In this document: positions 49,799 to 58,253 of the stretch, one piece after another
Layout: each line of letters begins with the position of its first letter
Position numbering within the stretch: the stretch's first letter is position 1
Source: Ilumatobacteraceae bacterium
GTDB lineage: Bacteria; Actinomycetota; Acidimicrobiia; Acidimicrobiales; Ilumatobacteraceae
Length of the DNA stretch: 64,000 bases
Assembly: GCA_022843125.1 (NCBI GenBank)
Contig: JALHOG010000009.1
Coordinates: 1 to 64,000, forward strand
Direction: 5' to 3'
Notes under the pieces: generated by a model
The model's input: the letters and a program-made list of their open reading frames with translations, nothing else
The model's database searches: none
What the model was told of the DNA's origin: nothing
Position numbers and translations under genes: made by a program

Positions 49799-50881
49799 GT
49801 GATCGTCGAGCGGATCGAGCTGCTGGACTTCCGGAACTACGGTACGGCGACGTTCGACCTGACGGCGGGGGTCACGGCGGTGCTCGGCCGCAACGGGCAG
49901 GGTAAGACCAATCTGGCCGAGGCGATGGCGTACCTCGCGACGTTGTCGAGCTTCCGGGGTGCGCCACCCGACGCGCTGATCCGTGCCGGCGCCGATCTCG
50001 CCGTGATCCGTGCGACGATCCGCGAGGACGACGGTCGCGAAGTCTTGATCGAGGCGGAGTTGTCACGGCAGGGACGCAACCGGGTCCAGGTGAATCGGCA
50101 ACGTCTCTCTCGCAGCCGCGACCTGCTCGGCTCGATGCGCGTGAGTGTGTTCGCACCCGACGATCTCGTCCTCATCAAGGGTGGACCTTCGGAGCGACGC
50201 GGGTTCCTCGACGACACGCTCGTTGCACTTGCAACGAAGTACGACGCAACCCGGCTCGAGCTCGATCGCATTCTCAGGCAGCGCAACGTGCTGTTGAAGC
50301 AGGCGAACGGTCGGCTCACCGACGAGGTCGAAGCCACACTCGATGTGTGGGATGCGCGTTTCGCAGCGATCAGCGAACCGTTCGGGCACGCCCGCGCAAC
50401 GCTGGTGGCGCGCTGCCAACCAATGGTGATCGAGGCGTACGAGCAGCTGGCGGGAACGGCGGTCGCCGTCGACCTCGTCTACGAGCCGGCATGGCGTCGC
50501 AGTGGTCTCGCAACTGCGTTGACTGCGTCGCGCGCCGATGACGTCCGGCGCGGCGTGTCGACCGTCGGCCCTCACCGCGACGACGTCGAGATCGCGCTCG
50601 CCGGGATGCCGGCGCGCACGCACGCGTCACAGGGCGAGCAACGAACGCTGGCCCTCGCCCTTCGCCTCGCCGCGCACCGCCTGATCGCGGAGCGGACCGG
50701 TTCGTCACCGGTGCTCGTGCTCGATGACGTGCTGTCCGAACTCGATCCCGAGCGGGCGACGGCGCTCCTCGCGAACCTGCCGCCGGGGCAGGTCATCATC
50801 ACGTCGGCGTCTCCGCTGCCCGAGGCGGCTCGTCCCGAGCGCGTCCTCGAGATCCGGGCCGGTACGGTCGTGTCGTCATGA
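49799..50881 (+). CDS. recF: DNA replication and repair protein RecF
   Basis: I choose the GTG at 49799 because GAGGGG (49784-49789) is 9 bases away; the TTG at 49793 would be too close to it. 360 residues: IVERIELLDFRNYGTATFDL, Walker A LGRNGQGKTNLAEAMAYL, GSMRVSVFAPDDLVLIKGGP, signature-like THASQGEQRTLALALRLA and Walker B VLVLDDVLSELDP. It loads RecA at gaps through RecO/RecR. It overlaps the next gene by 4 bases (ATGA). Confidence 0.96.
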   Translation: MIVERIELLDFRNYGTATFDLTAGVTAVLGRNGQGKTNLAEAMAYLATLSSFRGAPPDALIRAGADLAVIRATIREDDGREVLIEAELSRQGRNRVQVNRQRLSRSRDLLGSMRVSVFAPDDLVLIKGGPSERRGFLDDTLVALATKYDATRLELDRILRQRNVLLKQANGRLTDEVEATLDVWDARFAAISEPFGHARATLVARCQPMVIEAYEQLAGTAVAVDLVYEPAWRRSGLATALTASRADDVRRGVSTVGPHRDDVEIALAGMPARTHASQGEQRTLALALRLAAHRLIAERTGSSPVLVLDDVLSELDPERATALLANLPPGQVIITSASPLPEAARPERVLEIRAGTVVSS

Positions 50882-51225
50882 AGCGTGTGCCCGGGACTCC
50901 CGACGATGGTGACGATCCGGTCGCAATCGTGGCTTCCCTCGACGGCGTGGTGCGCTCGCTGCGCGGGCCGAGCCGGCGGGAGGTCGGTGGCCTGTTCGGG
51001 CGGTGGAGCGAGGCGGTCGGCGAGCAGGTTGCCGCCCATGTGAAGCCGCTCAAGCTCGACGGCGGGGTGCTCACCGTCGAGGTCGACGATCCGGCGTGGG
51101 CCACGCAGGTGAAGTTCCTGGCCTCGACGATCATCACCCGCCTCCGGGAGGTGGCGTCGATCGAGGTGAACGAGATCAGCGTCCGGGTAGACGCTCGCGC
51201 CGTGCGCGGTTCGCGTTACCGCTGA
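50878..51225 (+). CDS. dciA: DciA-type DUF721 protein
   Basis: 115 residues of the DUF721 family: LFGRWSEAVGEQVAAHVKPL then GGVLTVEVDDPAWATQVKFL and a final RVDARAV strand. In bacteria without DnaC/DnaI, DciA brings the replicative helicase DnaB to the origin, which fits its place after recF. It starts in a 4-base overlap with recF. A classical gyrB neighbour is separated from it here by about 8 kb of other genes. Confidence 0.9.
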   Translation: MKRVPGTPDDGDDPVAIVASLDGVVRSLRGPSRREVGGLFGRWSEAVGEQVAAHVKPLKLDGGVLTVEVDDPAWATQVKFLASTIITRLREVASIEVNEISVRVDARAVRGSRYR

Positions 51226-52002
51226 TCAGGGCGCAACGGTCGTCGCGCCGGTGTCGGCGATGTCGGTCACGTCGGCGTTGGTCGCATCGACGGCGTCCTG
51301 CGCATCACCCGGGAGACCGGCCAGGCCGCCGAGGCCTCCAGTGGCGCCCTCAGCGGGTACCGATGCCGGTGTGCTGCCTGCGGGGAGGCTCGACGGGGCG
51401 TCCGTAGCGGGCGTTGACGTGACGGGCACCGTTGTCGCGGTCGGTTCCTCGTCGGTCTTCGTGCTGCCCGCCTCGTTGACGGCGTCGGCGAGCCACCTGA
51501 AGGCCGGCGGGCCGACGACGGCTGCGATGGCGAGCATGACGACGATGACGATGATCTTGGTGCGGCGAGCCTTCGCCTTCTTCGCGGCGCGGAGCTGGGC
51601 GGCGCGGATGGATGCCTCGGTGGGCTTCGACTTCTCGGGCATGAGATGTGCCAGCGGGTGGCGCGGCTCGGATGTGCCGTCGCCGTCGCCGTCGTCGGAG
51701 GCGCCCGACGATGAGCCGGCTCCGCTCAGCACCGGAGCGGCGAGCATCGGCATCGGAAGCGACGGGCTGTCGGCGATCAGCAACGGTGCGCTGCCGGGCG
51801 GGGGTGGAGCGAGCAGCGCGTCGGGTGTCACGAGCAGCGGTGAGGCGGTTGATACCGGTGTGGGCTTGGGGAGAACGGGGGCCGCGAGTCGCGGCACATC
51901 GCCGTCGATCAGGAACGCGTCGACCGGGGTTTCATTGGTCGTGCTGTCACGCATGGTCCCTGCATCGGTACGTATCGGGTTCTTCTTGAATTCGTCAGGC
52001 AT
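51226..52002 (-). CDS. Single-pass membrane protein with Pro/Ser-rich ends, unknown
   Basis: 258 residues from the ATG at 52002 (262 if the ATG at 52014 is used). About 140 residues of Pro/Ala/Ser-rich, poorly structured cytoplasmic sequence are followed by a basic patch (RAAKKAKARRTK). Then comes a transmembrane helix (IIVIVVMLAIAAVVGPPAF) and a Thr/Pro/Ser-rich outside part ending in Asp/Ala repeats. No family recognised. Its start region overlaps that of the divergent YqeY gene. Confidence 0.55.
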   Translation of the reverse strand: MPDEFKKNPIRTDAGTMRDSTTNETPVDAFLIDGDVPRLAAPVLPKPTPVSTASPLLVTPDALLAPPPPGSAPLLIADSPSLPMPMLAAPVLSGAGSSSGASDDGDGDGTSEPRHPLAHLMPEKSKPTEASIRAAQLRAAKKAKARRTKIIVIVVMLAIAAVVGPPAFRWLADAVNEAGSTKTDEEPTATTVPVTSTPATDAPSSLPAGSTPASVPAEGATGGLGGLAGLPGDAQDAVDATNADVTDIADTGATTVAP

Positions 52003-52012
52003 GATGGTGGAC

Positions 52013-52486
52013 ATGCCGAACGCTCACGACTCTGTCAAAGCGCGCCTGCAAGCCGATCTGACCGTGGCCATGAAGGCGCGCGACGACATCGCGACCTCGA
52101 CGATCCGGATGGTTCGGTCGGCCATCACGAACGCCGAAGTCGCCGGTGACACAGCGGTCGAACTCACCGATGAGCAGGTGATCGCCGTGCTGCGGTCGGA
52201 GGGCAAGAAGCGACTCGAGGCCGCCGACGTGTACGAACAGGCCGGCCGAGCCGAGTCGGCTGCGAAAGAGCGGTCCGAGTTCGCCGTGATCGAGCGCTAT
52301 CTGCCGGCCGCGATGAGCGACGACGATCTCGCCGTGCTCGTCGACGCTGCTGTCGCCGAAGCGGTCGCGGGTGGTGCAGAAGGCCCGAGAGCCATGGGTC
52401 AGGTCATCAAGGTGGTGCGCGAGCGTGCCGGTGACGGTGCTGACGGTGGGCGCATCGCTGCGGCGGTCAAGGCCCGCCTCGGCTGA
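52013..52486 (+). CDS. yqeY: GatB/YqeY-domain protein
   Basis: 157 residues: SVKARLQADLTVAMKARDD, TSTIRMVRSAITNAEV, VLRSEGKKRLEAADVYEQAGR, IERYLPAAMSDDDLAVLV and GQVIKVVRERAG, the YqeY pattern. The domain resembles the tail of the GatB amidotransferase; the free protein's role is unclear. In-frame ATGs at 52001 and 52004 are possible starts. The start region overlaps the divergent membrane protein gene. Confidence 0.9.
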   Translation: MPNAHDSVKARLQADLTVAMKARDDIATSTIRMVRSAITNAEVAGDTAVELTDEQVIAVLRSEGKKRLEAADVYEQAGRAESAAKERSEFAVIERYLPAAMSDDDLAVLVDAAVAEAVAGGAEGPRAMGQVIKVVRERAGDGADGGRIAAAVKARLG

Positions 52487-52574
52487 GGCTGTTCACCGTC
52501 CGTTCGCGCGTCGTTCCGCGCGACGCCACGTTGGCAGCGTCGAGTGTTCAGCTCGGTCGCGTACGGTCCGCGCT

Positions 52575-52763
52575 GTGACCGACCGCAGACGCGACGACCC
52601 GCTCCCGAGCGTGCCGTTGCATCCTGCGGTCTGGGCGTTCCTCGGTGAGCACCCCGCCGCCGGGATCGCGCTGGGGCCGGTCCTCGAAGCGTGGGGATGG
52701 GATACCGATCGCTCCGGGTCGGCCCCGGCTCACACGCGAACAGGCGACGAAGCCAACCGCTGA
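52575..52763 (+). CDS. Small hypothetical protein
   Basis: 62 residues from the GTG at 52575: charged start, LHPAVWAFLGEHPAAGIALG in the middle. No family, no signal. Its last four codons lie in the stem of the hairpin at 52741, which makes it doubtful. It may be a real small protein or only open DNA after yqeY. Confidence 0.3.
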   Translation: MTDRRRDDPLPSVPLHPAVWAFLGEHPAAGIALGPVLEAWGWDTDRSGSAPAHTRTGDEANR

Positions 52764-52783
52764 GCGGTGCGCTTCGTCGCCTG
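52741..52783. terminator. Long bidirectional hairpin between yqeY side and the LPxTG gene
   Basis: CAGGCGACGAAGC pairs perfectly with GCTTCGTCGCCTG (13 bp) and the loop contains a second stem ACCGC/GCGGT. It serves both the plus-strand genes and the minus-strand LPxTG gene (stop at 52813). Confidence 0.7.
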
Positions 52784-52812
52784 TGACGCAGATGTCTGAT
52801 CTGAGGTGACGG

Positions 52813-53571
52813 TCAGCTGACCGTGCGACGGCGCGTGGTGGCCATCAGGAGTCCGCCGAGCGCCGTCGTGATGATGGCGATGGGGAGGATCGTGCCCGTC
52901 GACGTGCCGGTCACGGGCAGCGTCGTGGCCGGCCCGGCCGTGCTGCTGGGCGCCGCGTTGCCCGCGATGGTGGTCGTCGTCGGCCCACCCGCACCGACGA
53001 GCGTCGTGGTGGTGGTGGTCGAGGTGGTGGTGTCGGACAACGTGGTCGTGGTCGCCGGCAGCGTGGTGGTGGTCGTCGACGACGCCGGAACGGTCGTCGT
53101 TGTCGTTGTCGTCGTGGTGGTGGTCGCAGGGACCGTGGTGGTGGTGGTCGCAGGGACCGTGGTGGTGGTCGTGGTGGTCGTGGTCGGGATCACCGTGAAC
53201 GGAGCGTTGGCCGATCCCTCACACCCGACGCTCGACTGGGCGTTGCCGTACTCGGCGATGACGTCGTAGTCACCGGCTTCGTTGGGCGCTGCGGTCATCA
53301 CGCTGAACCCGCCATCGACGATGTCGTCGAACGCCACCGACGTGACGAGCTGCAATCCGCCGTTGTCGATGAAGATGTCGACGTCGGCAGCGCAGAGCCA
53401 GCCGGATCCGACGATGGTGATCTGGACGCCGCCCCCGACCACGCCCGGCGAGACGGCGATCGACTCGGCCGGACCGGGAACGGCCTGTGCCTGGGTCCCC
53501 ATTGCGAGGGCGGCTGCCGCCCCGAAGCACACTGCCGCGACCCGCGCCCGCAATCGTGTTCCACCGTTCAT
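52813..53571 (-). CDS. LPxTG-anchored surface protein with Thr-rich stalk
   Basis: 252 residues: signal peptide (RVAAVCFGAAAALAMGTQAQA), a small beta domain (about 35-130) with an IPT-like opening (SPGVVGGGVQITIVGSGWLC) and two cysteines. A stalk of threonines broken by VPA and LPA (about 132-215) follows, then the sorting signal LPVTG, a helix (TILPIAIITTALGGLLMA) and RRR. A sortase should fix it to the cell wall; no sortase gene is in this window. The Thr stalk is likely O-glycosylated. Function unknown. Confidence 0.85.
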   Translation of the reverse strand: MNGGTRLRARVAAVCFGAAAALAMGTQAQAVPGPAESIAVSPGVVGGGVQITIVGSGWLCAADVDIFIDNGGLQLVTSVAFDDIVDGGFSVMTAAPNEAGDYDVIAEYGNAQSSVGCEGSANAPFTVIPTTTTTTTTTVPATTTTTVPATTTTTTTTTTTVPASSTTTTTLPATTTTLSDTTTSTTTTTTLVGAGGPTTTTIAGNAAPSSTAGPATTLPVTGTSTGTILPIAIITTALGGLLMATTRRRTVS

Positions 53572-53792
53572 GATCTCTCCGCTCGCTCGTGTGTTCTAGG
53601 AGTGCGGCCATACCCGCATCCCGGTCGAATCACTCCGAGCGGAACCGACCTGGCGGGGAACGGACGCTGTCTCAAGATTTCATGAGAAGCTTATCACGGA
53701 CCGCTGACCGGACACCGGGGATGAACACGCAGCGTCAACCTGACACCCGTTCACTTCTAGAACGACCATTCCTTGGACCGACGTGTGCCGGG
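53572..53792. other. Gap upstream of the LPxTG gene
   Basis: 221 bases, with the lowest G+C stretch of this neighbourhood around 53672-53692. It should hold the promoter of the LPxTG gene and the 3' end of the GGDEF gene transcript. No clear -35/-10 pair or hairpin. Confidence 0.4.
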
Positions 53793-55439
53793 CTACGACT
53801 GCTCGGGCGACGCGCCCAGAACGACGAGGTTGCGGCCGGCACGCTTGGCGCAGTAGAGGCTCCGGTCGGCGGCGCGCAGGAGGTGATCCCCGTCGTAGGG
53901 CGGCGCCGCGGCCACCCCGATGCTCACGGTCAGCCGTCGATCGGGCGGCAGGCTGGCCCAGGCCCGGTCGGCGAGATCGGCCCGGAGCTGCTCGCACTGC
54001 GCGAACGCCTCCTGGGCGGAGGTCCTGGGGAAGACGATCACGATCTCCTCGCCGCCGAAGCGGACGATGGTGTCGCCGTCGACCGCGCCGTCGAGGACGC
54101 GCGCCAGCTCCACCAGCACTGCATCGCCGGTGGTGTGGCCGAAGTCGTCGTTGATCGACTTGAACTTGTCCAGGTCGAGCACGGCAAGCGCGAATGCGTC
54201 CTGCGCTGCGGCGGCGGCCGGGACCAGCTCGCGCAGGAGGGTGGTCAGGCGCCTGCGGTTGCCGAGGCCGGTCAGGGGGTCCCGTTCCGCCGTCGCGCGA
54301 TGGTGCTCGACCTCCGCGTCGGCTTCGATCCGGCTGACGAACATCACCGATTGGCCTCGCAGCTGGTTCGTCGTGCGGAGCCGTTCGAGTTGCTCGTAGG
54401 TCTCGTGGTGTGCGATCGCCCGATCGTGTTGACCGAGGGCACGGGCAGCGAGGTACGCGGCGTGGTGGGCGCGGACGCGGGTGCTGTGCGGACCGTCGTC
54501 GCCGATGTCGGCGATGAGCTGGTCGAGTGACCGCAGTGCCTCGTCGTGACGCCCGGAGCGCACCAACCAGGCGCCGATCGACGCCCGGACGCGAGCGGCG
54601 TGTGCCGGGGCACCGATCTCGATCGCCCTCGTACGCGCGCCCTCGAGCAGTGTCGATGCAGCGTCGAGCTCGCCCTGATACGTCAGTGCCTCGCCCAGGT
54701 TGCCCTCGACGGCGACCCGATAGAGCGGGTTGTCGAACTGCTCCAGCAGCTCACGGGCCCGCTCTGCCGCGGTCCGCGCCGTGACCAGGTGTGCTGCGGT
54801 CTCGTCGTCGACGTCGAGGCCGTGGAGGCGGTGGAACGCTCCGAGCGCCGTCGCGGCGACCCCGTTCAGCGTGTACAGCATCTGGAACGACGGTGCCGCG
54901 TCAGCGTGCTCCGCGAGGACGTCGTCGAGGACGCGCAGGGCCTGCCAGCTGTTCCCCATCCGCTCGAAGCAGACGGCCAGCGCGAACGCGGCGTCGAATG
55001 CAGCGACGGCGTCGGCGCGCACCGCGCGGTCACCGGCGAGCTCCTGTGCCGCATCCAGCGCGACACCGAACTCATCGGCCTCGCTGGCGGCGAGCGCGAG
55101 GGTGCGGAGCAGCTCGAGCCGGGCGGCGGCGAGCCGGCTCCCCGGTGGCGGCGATCCGAGACGCTCCCGGACCTGCAGGGCCTCGTCGAGCGATTCGCGG
55201 AGCCGGCCGCGACGGAGCAGATGGACGGCGATCCAGACGCCCGCCTCGATCGCTCGCTCGTCGTCGCCGGCGGCGACGGTGAGGTCACGCAGCTCCCGCG
55301 CTGCGCGCTCGGACGTCGCCGGATCGCAGGTCGCGCCGGGCGAGGCGAGTGCCACGAGCGCGTCGATACGGCGTTGGACGTCCTCCGACGGTGGGGCGGC
55401 CGACATCGGGAGGTGTGAGCGTGTGGACGAGCGCTGCAT
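53793..55439 (-). CDS. TPR-like/GGDEF diguanylate cyclase
   Basis: 548 residues from the ATG at 55439; the ATG at 55406 (MSAAPPSED) is an alternative. About 380 N-terminal residues are helical with TPR-like spacing (AVEGNLGEALTYQGELDAAS, VRASIGAWLVRSGRHDEAL). The C-terminal GGDEF domain has RDPLTGLGNRRRL, DLDKFKSINDDFGHTTGD, RFGGEEIVIVF (GGEEI in place of GGDEF, tolerated in active enzymes) and SIGVA. It should make c-di-GMP in the cytoplasm under control of a protein-interaction module. No membrane segment. Confidence 0.9.
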   Translation of the reverse strand: MQRSSTRSHLPMSAAPPSEDVQRRIDALVALASPGATCDPATSERAARELRDLTVAAGDDERAIEAGVWIAVHLLRRGRLRESLDEALQVRERLGSPPPGSRLAAARLELLRTLALAASEADEFGVALDAAQELAGDRAVRADAVAAFDAAFALAVCFERMGNSWQALRVLDDVLAEHADAAPSFQMLYTLNGVAATALGAFHRLHGLDVDDETAAHLVTARTAAERARELLEQFDNPLYRVAVEGNLGEALTYQGELDAASTLLEGARTRAIEIGAPAHAARVRASIGAWLVRSGRHDEALRSLDQLIADIGDDGPHSTRVRAHHAAYLAARALGQHDRAIAHHETYEQLERLRTTNQLRGQSVMFVSRIEADAEVEHHRATAERDPLTGLGNRRRLTTLLRELVPAAAAAQDAFALAVLDLDKFKSINDDFGHTTGDAVLVELARVLDGAVDGDTIVRFGGEEIVIVFPRTSAQEAFAQCEQLRADLADRAWASLPPDRRLTVSIGVAAAPPYDGDHLLRAADRSLYCAKRAGRNLVVLGASPEQS

Positions 55440-55509
55440 GGACCTACCGATCCATCGGCCGCCACTGCCCCGCACATGAGTGCGACGCGTCGCCGCGGGG
55501 ATGACAGCA

Positions 55510-57315
55510 TCACCCAGACGGGGTCGGCGGCCCAGGCGACACCGGGCTCTGGATGACCGCGATCTCGTCGCCGACGAGGTCGGCGCACCGGGTGAGCGTC
55601 TCGATCCCGTCGGCATCGACCCCGAACATCGTGAGGTCGCCGAGGGGGTGGTAGCCGCCGCCCGCCTCGATCCGTGTGCCGCGGGCCAGGAACACACCGC
55701 CCGGGAGCACGATCTGGTCGATCGAGCGGTCCCAGCTCGTGCCGGGTTGCCACACGATCGGCCACCGGAGATCACCCTCGCGCACGACGAGGCAGCCGCG
55801 CTCGAGGACGACGGTGCCGGTGATCAACGCCGCCTCGCTGGCCTCCAGCTCACCCGTGGTGACGACCGGGTCGACCCCGTACGGCAGGTCGGACGGCAGG
55901 AGTTGCAGGTAGGCGTCACCGGTGCCCAGGATCCACCCGAGCCCGTAGGGCCAGGCCTCGACGGGCTCGGCGGCGATCGCGCGCCCGACCGCGCCCGCGA
56001 GGTCCTCGCTCCCCTGGGCGGTCTGCGCAGAGTCGCCGGTGATCGAGAACTCGGCACCGGCGATGACCCAGGCACCGTCGAGCACGGGGCCGTCGACCCG
56101 CGCGAGCGAGTCGAGCGCGACGTACATCGTGGTGACTGCGCCGGCCGCGACGGTCAGGGTGCCGCCGTCGAGGGCGAGGGTCGTGCCGTCGGCGAGGCCG
56201 GCGACGGTGTGCTCGCAGGCGGCCTCGGGCAGGCCGCCCTCGGTCGCGACCATCGTGTCGACCTCGAGCCCGAACGTGACGCTGCCCGCGTTGCAGCCGT
56301 CGAACGCGCTGACCGCCCACAGGCCGGGTGCACGGTCGAGGCTGTCGAACACGAGCGTCGGCGAGGCGGTCCGCCACGGCCCGTCGACCCCGACCCAGAT
56401 CCGCCCGACGATCTGGTCGAGCGGGTTCGGCGCGGTGGTGGACGGGGCGGTGGTGGACGGTGGCGTGGTGACCCGGTCGAGCCGGAAGAAGCCGCTGGGG
56501 CCGCTGTCCGCCGGGCCACGCACGAGGAGACCACGCTCGACCATCCACACGGAGGGCTGACCGTCGAGGATCATGAAGAGTGTCCTCGGGAGCGTCTCGC
56601 CCTGGACGGGGCGGCCGTTGGCGATCGTCACGGTGTCGGCGCCGACGCGCCACGTGCCGTCGAGCGCTGCGAGCGGCGCGAGCGGGAGGGTGTCGATTGC
56701 GACGTACTCAGTCACGACGGTCCCGTTCGTGATCGACAGGACCGACCCCACGATGCGGAGCGTCGCTCCTGTGGCCGGGAGGGCGACGATGTTGTCGTAC
56801 GGGCACCCCATCGCGCTCGACATGAGGTCCGCTCGAGCCACGGTGTCACCGTCGAGCTGGAGCTCGCCGCTCATGTCGTTGCAGTCGGCGTTGCCGGACA
56901 CGATCAACACCTCCGGGCGGGTGGCGCCGATCTTGAACGCGAGGCTCGGGAGTTCGACGCCGCGGTCGACGTCGACCGCGACCCACGTCGGACCGACCAG
57001 CCGGCCGATCAGGTCCGCCTCCGCCGTCCCGTCGGCAACGGGCGGTGCATCCGGGGCGGGGCCTCGGGCGAGGAGCACGATCGCGCCGACCAGGAGCGCG
57101 AGCACTGCGGCCGCAGCAGCGGCCGGGAACCACCCCGGCGTCGAGCGGCCGGGGCGGCGCGGTTCCAGCTCGACGTCGCCGTCGATCGCGGCGGCGAGGC
57201 GGGCTCGCAGGTCGGCGCGGAAGTCGATGCCGGCGGGTGCTCCGGCGGCGCGCACGAGCGTGCGCACGTCGTCGTCGGGTGTCCCGTTGGACGTGTGGTC
57301 GGGGGTGTCGGTCAT
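55510..57315 (-). CDS. Anti-sigma-like membrane protein with META-type extracellular domains
   Basis: 601 residues. A cytoplasmic N-terminus of about 55 residues (DVRTLVRAAGAPAGIDFRADL) has no zinc motif. A transmembrane helix follows (FPAAAAAAVLALLVGAIVLL, about 66-85), then a long outside part with at least two META-like units: one around VGPTWVAVDVD with NADCNDMSG, one around VGRIWVGVDGPW with FDGCNAGSVTFG. The family hallmark is CN near a Gly. A Thr/Pro linker separates them. It overlaps the ECF sigma stop by 4 bases (ATGA), so it is read as that sigma's partner. Sensing by META domains is inference. Confidence 0.7.
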   Translation of the reverse strand: MTDTPDHTSNGTPDDDVRTLVRAAGAPAGIDFRADLRARLAAAIDGDVELEPRRPGRSTPGWFPAAAAAAVLALLVGAIVLLARGPAPDAPPVADGTAEADLIGRLVGPTWVAVDVDRGVELPSLAFKIGATRPEVLIVSGNADCNDMSGELQLDGDTVARADLMSSAMGCPYDNIVALPATGATLRIVGSVLSITNGTVVTEYVAIDTLPLAPLAALDGTWRVGADTVTIANGRPVQGETLPRTLFMILDGQPSVWMVERGLLVRGPADSGPSGFFRLDRVTTPPSTTAPSTTAPNPLDQIVGRIWVGVDGPWRTASPTLVFDSLDRAPGLWAVSAFDGCNAGSVTFGLEVDTMVATEGGLPEAACEHTVAGLADGTTLALDGGTLTVAAGAVTTMYVALDSLARVDGPVLDGAWVIAGAEFSITGDSAQTAQGSEDLAGAVGRAIAAEPVEAWPYGLGWILGTGDAYLQLLPSDLPYGVDPVVTTGELEASEAALITGTVVLERGCLVVREGDLRWPIVWQPGTSWDRSIDQIVLPGGVFLARGTRIEAGGGYHPLGDLTMFGVDADGIETLTRCADLVGDEIAVIQSPVSPGPPTPSG

Positions 57316-57818
57316 CGGGTGGTTCCTCCGAGGTGGGCGCGCAGCGCCGTGCGGGCGCGGGCCAGGAGCGATTCGGTGGCGTGGATCGAGCGGCCGAGGT
57401 GGCGGGCGACGTCGGGGACGGCGAGGTCGTCGACGTAGCGGAGCACCAGCGCGGCCCGCTGGTCGGGCGGCAGTGTGGCGAGGGCGTCGGTGGCGAGGTG
57501 GTCGACCGTGTCGGCCGGGTCGGCGCTGGTCGCCCGGGTGTCGCTCACCACGCGGAGCTCGCGGCGGTGGCGGCGCCCGGCCGCTTTGAGGTCGTCGAGG
57601 AAGCGGCTGCGGCAGGCGGCGATCAGGTAGCCGGTCGACAGTTCGAGCGGCTCTCCGGCGCGCAGGCGGCGCAGGACGCCGAGGTACGTCTCCTGCACCA
57701 ACTCCTCGGCGCGGGCGCGGTCACCGCCGGTGAGCCGCGACGCGTACCGGTGCACGTCGTCGACCGACCGGTCGTACAGCACCAGCAGAGCGTGCTCGGG
57801 GTGCTGCTCGTCGCTCAC
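57312..57818 (-). CDS. ECF sigma factor
   Basis: The GTG at 57818 gives 168 residues; another GTG 3 bases upstream is equally possible, and codons further upstream look like shadow. Region 2: LYDRSVDDVHRYASRLTG, ELVQETYLGVLRRL, STGYLIAACRSRFLDDL. Region 4: ALATLPPDQRAALVLRYVDD and VPDVARHLGRSIHATESLLARAR. Sigma-70 family, extracytoplasmic function type. Its 4-base overlap with the META-domain membrane protein marks an operon. The promoter is in the 213-base gap shared with vapB. Confidence 0.88.
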   Translation of the reverse strand: MSDEQHPEHALLVLYDRSVDDVHRYASRLTGGDRARAEELVQETYLGVLRRLRAGEPLELSTGYLIAACRSRFLDDLKAAGRRHRRELRVVSDTRATSADPADTVDHLATDALATLPPDQRAALVLRYVDDLAVPDVARHLGRSIHATESLLARARTALRAHLGGTTR

Positions 57819-58019
57819 CACCGCACAGTCCAGTACATCGGCCACACCACGAGAACGACACCGCTCGCGATCCTCCGTCGCGAAATCGGGCCGTGGCGGG
57901 CGGTGCAACAGCCTTCGTGCACTGTGGGTCGAGCATCGTTCATGCCCGATCGGGCGCCCTCGCCCCCGAACCCATCCATGACGAGAGAGCACCGTATGCA
58001 TGTTCACAGCTCAGTTGTA

Positions 58020-58025
58020 TATATT
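58020..58025 (+). promoter_or_regulatory. -10 element of vapBC, suggesting a leaderless start
   Basis: TATATT lies so that transcription starting 7 bases past it would begin at the vapB GTG (58032). No ribosome-binding box is seen. There is no good -35. Confidence 0.4.
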
Positions 58026-58031
58026 CCGGAC

Positions 58032-58253
58032 GTGAAGCACCGGACGACCATCGAAATCGACGCCGCCCTGCTCGACGAGGCGCGCGAGGTGCTCGGCACC
58101 ACCGGCATCAGGGAAACCGTCGAGGCTGCGATGCGGCGCGCGATCGATGCCGAGCTCCGCCGGCAGCTCGCCGCACAGATCAGATCAGGCGAGGGGTTCG
58201 ACACGGGACCGGACATCCTCGCCCAGGCGCGCACGAACCCGCTCGAGCGGTGA
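58032..58253 (+). CDS. vapB: VapB-family antitoxin
   Basis: The GTG at 58032 gives 73 residues: HRTTIEIDAALLDEAREVLG, then RETVEAAMRRAIDAELRRQ. This is the VapB_antitoxin ribbon-helix-helix pattern, with a C-terminal tail that would wrap the toxin. An upstream ATG at 57996 would add 12 residues. It overlaps vapC by 4 bases (GTGA). The pair sits between an ECF sigma module and the remnant gene before gyrB. Confidence 0.82.
   Translation: MKHRTTIEIDAALLDEAREVLGTTGIRETVEAAMRRAIDAELRRQLAAQIRSGEGFDTGPDILAQARTNPLER

Noticed and set aside
53085-53180. GTGGTG-rich tract as a regulatory or satellite repeat
   Set aside because: It is the complement of the Thr codons of the LPxTG stalk, explained by the protein.
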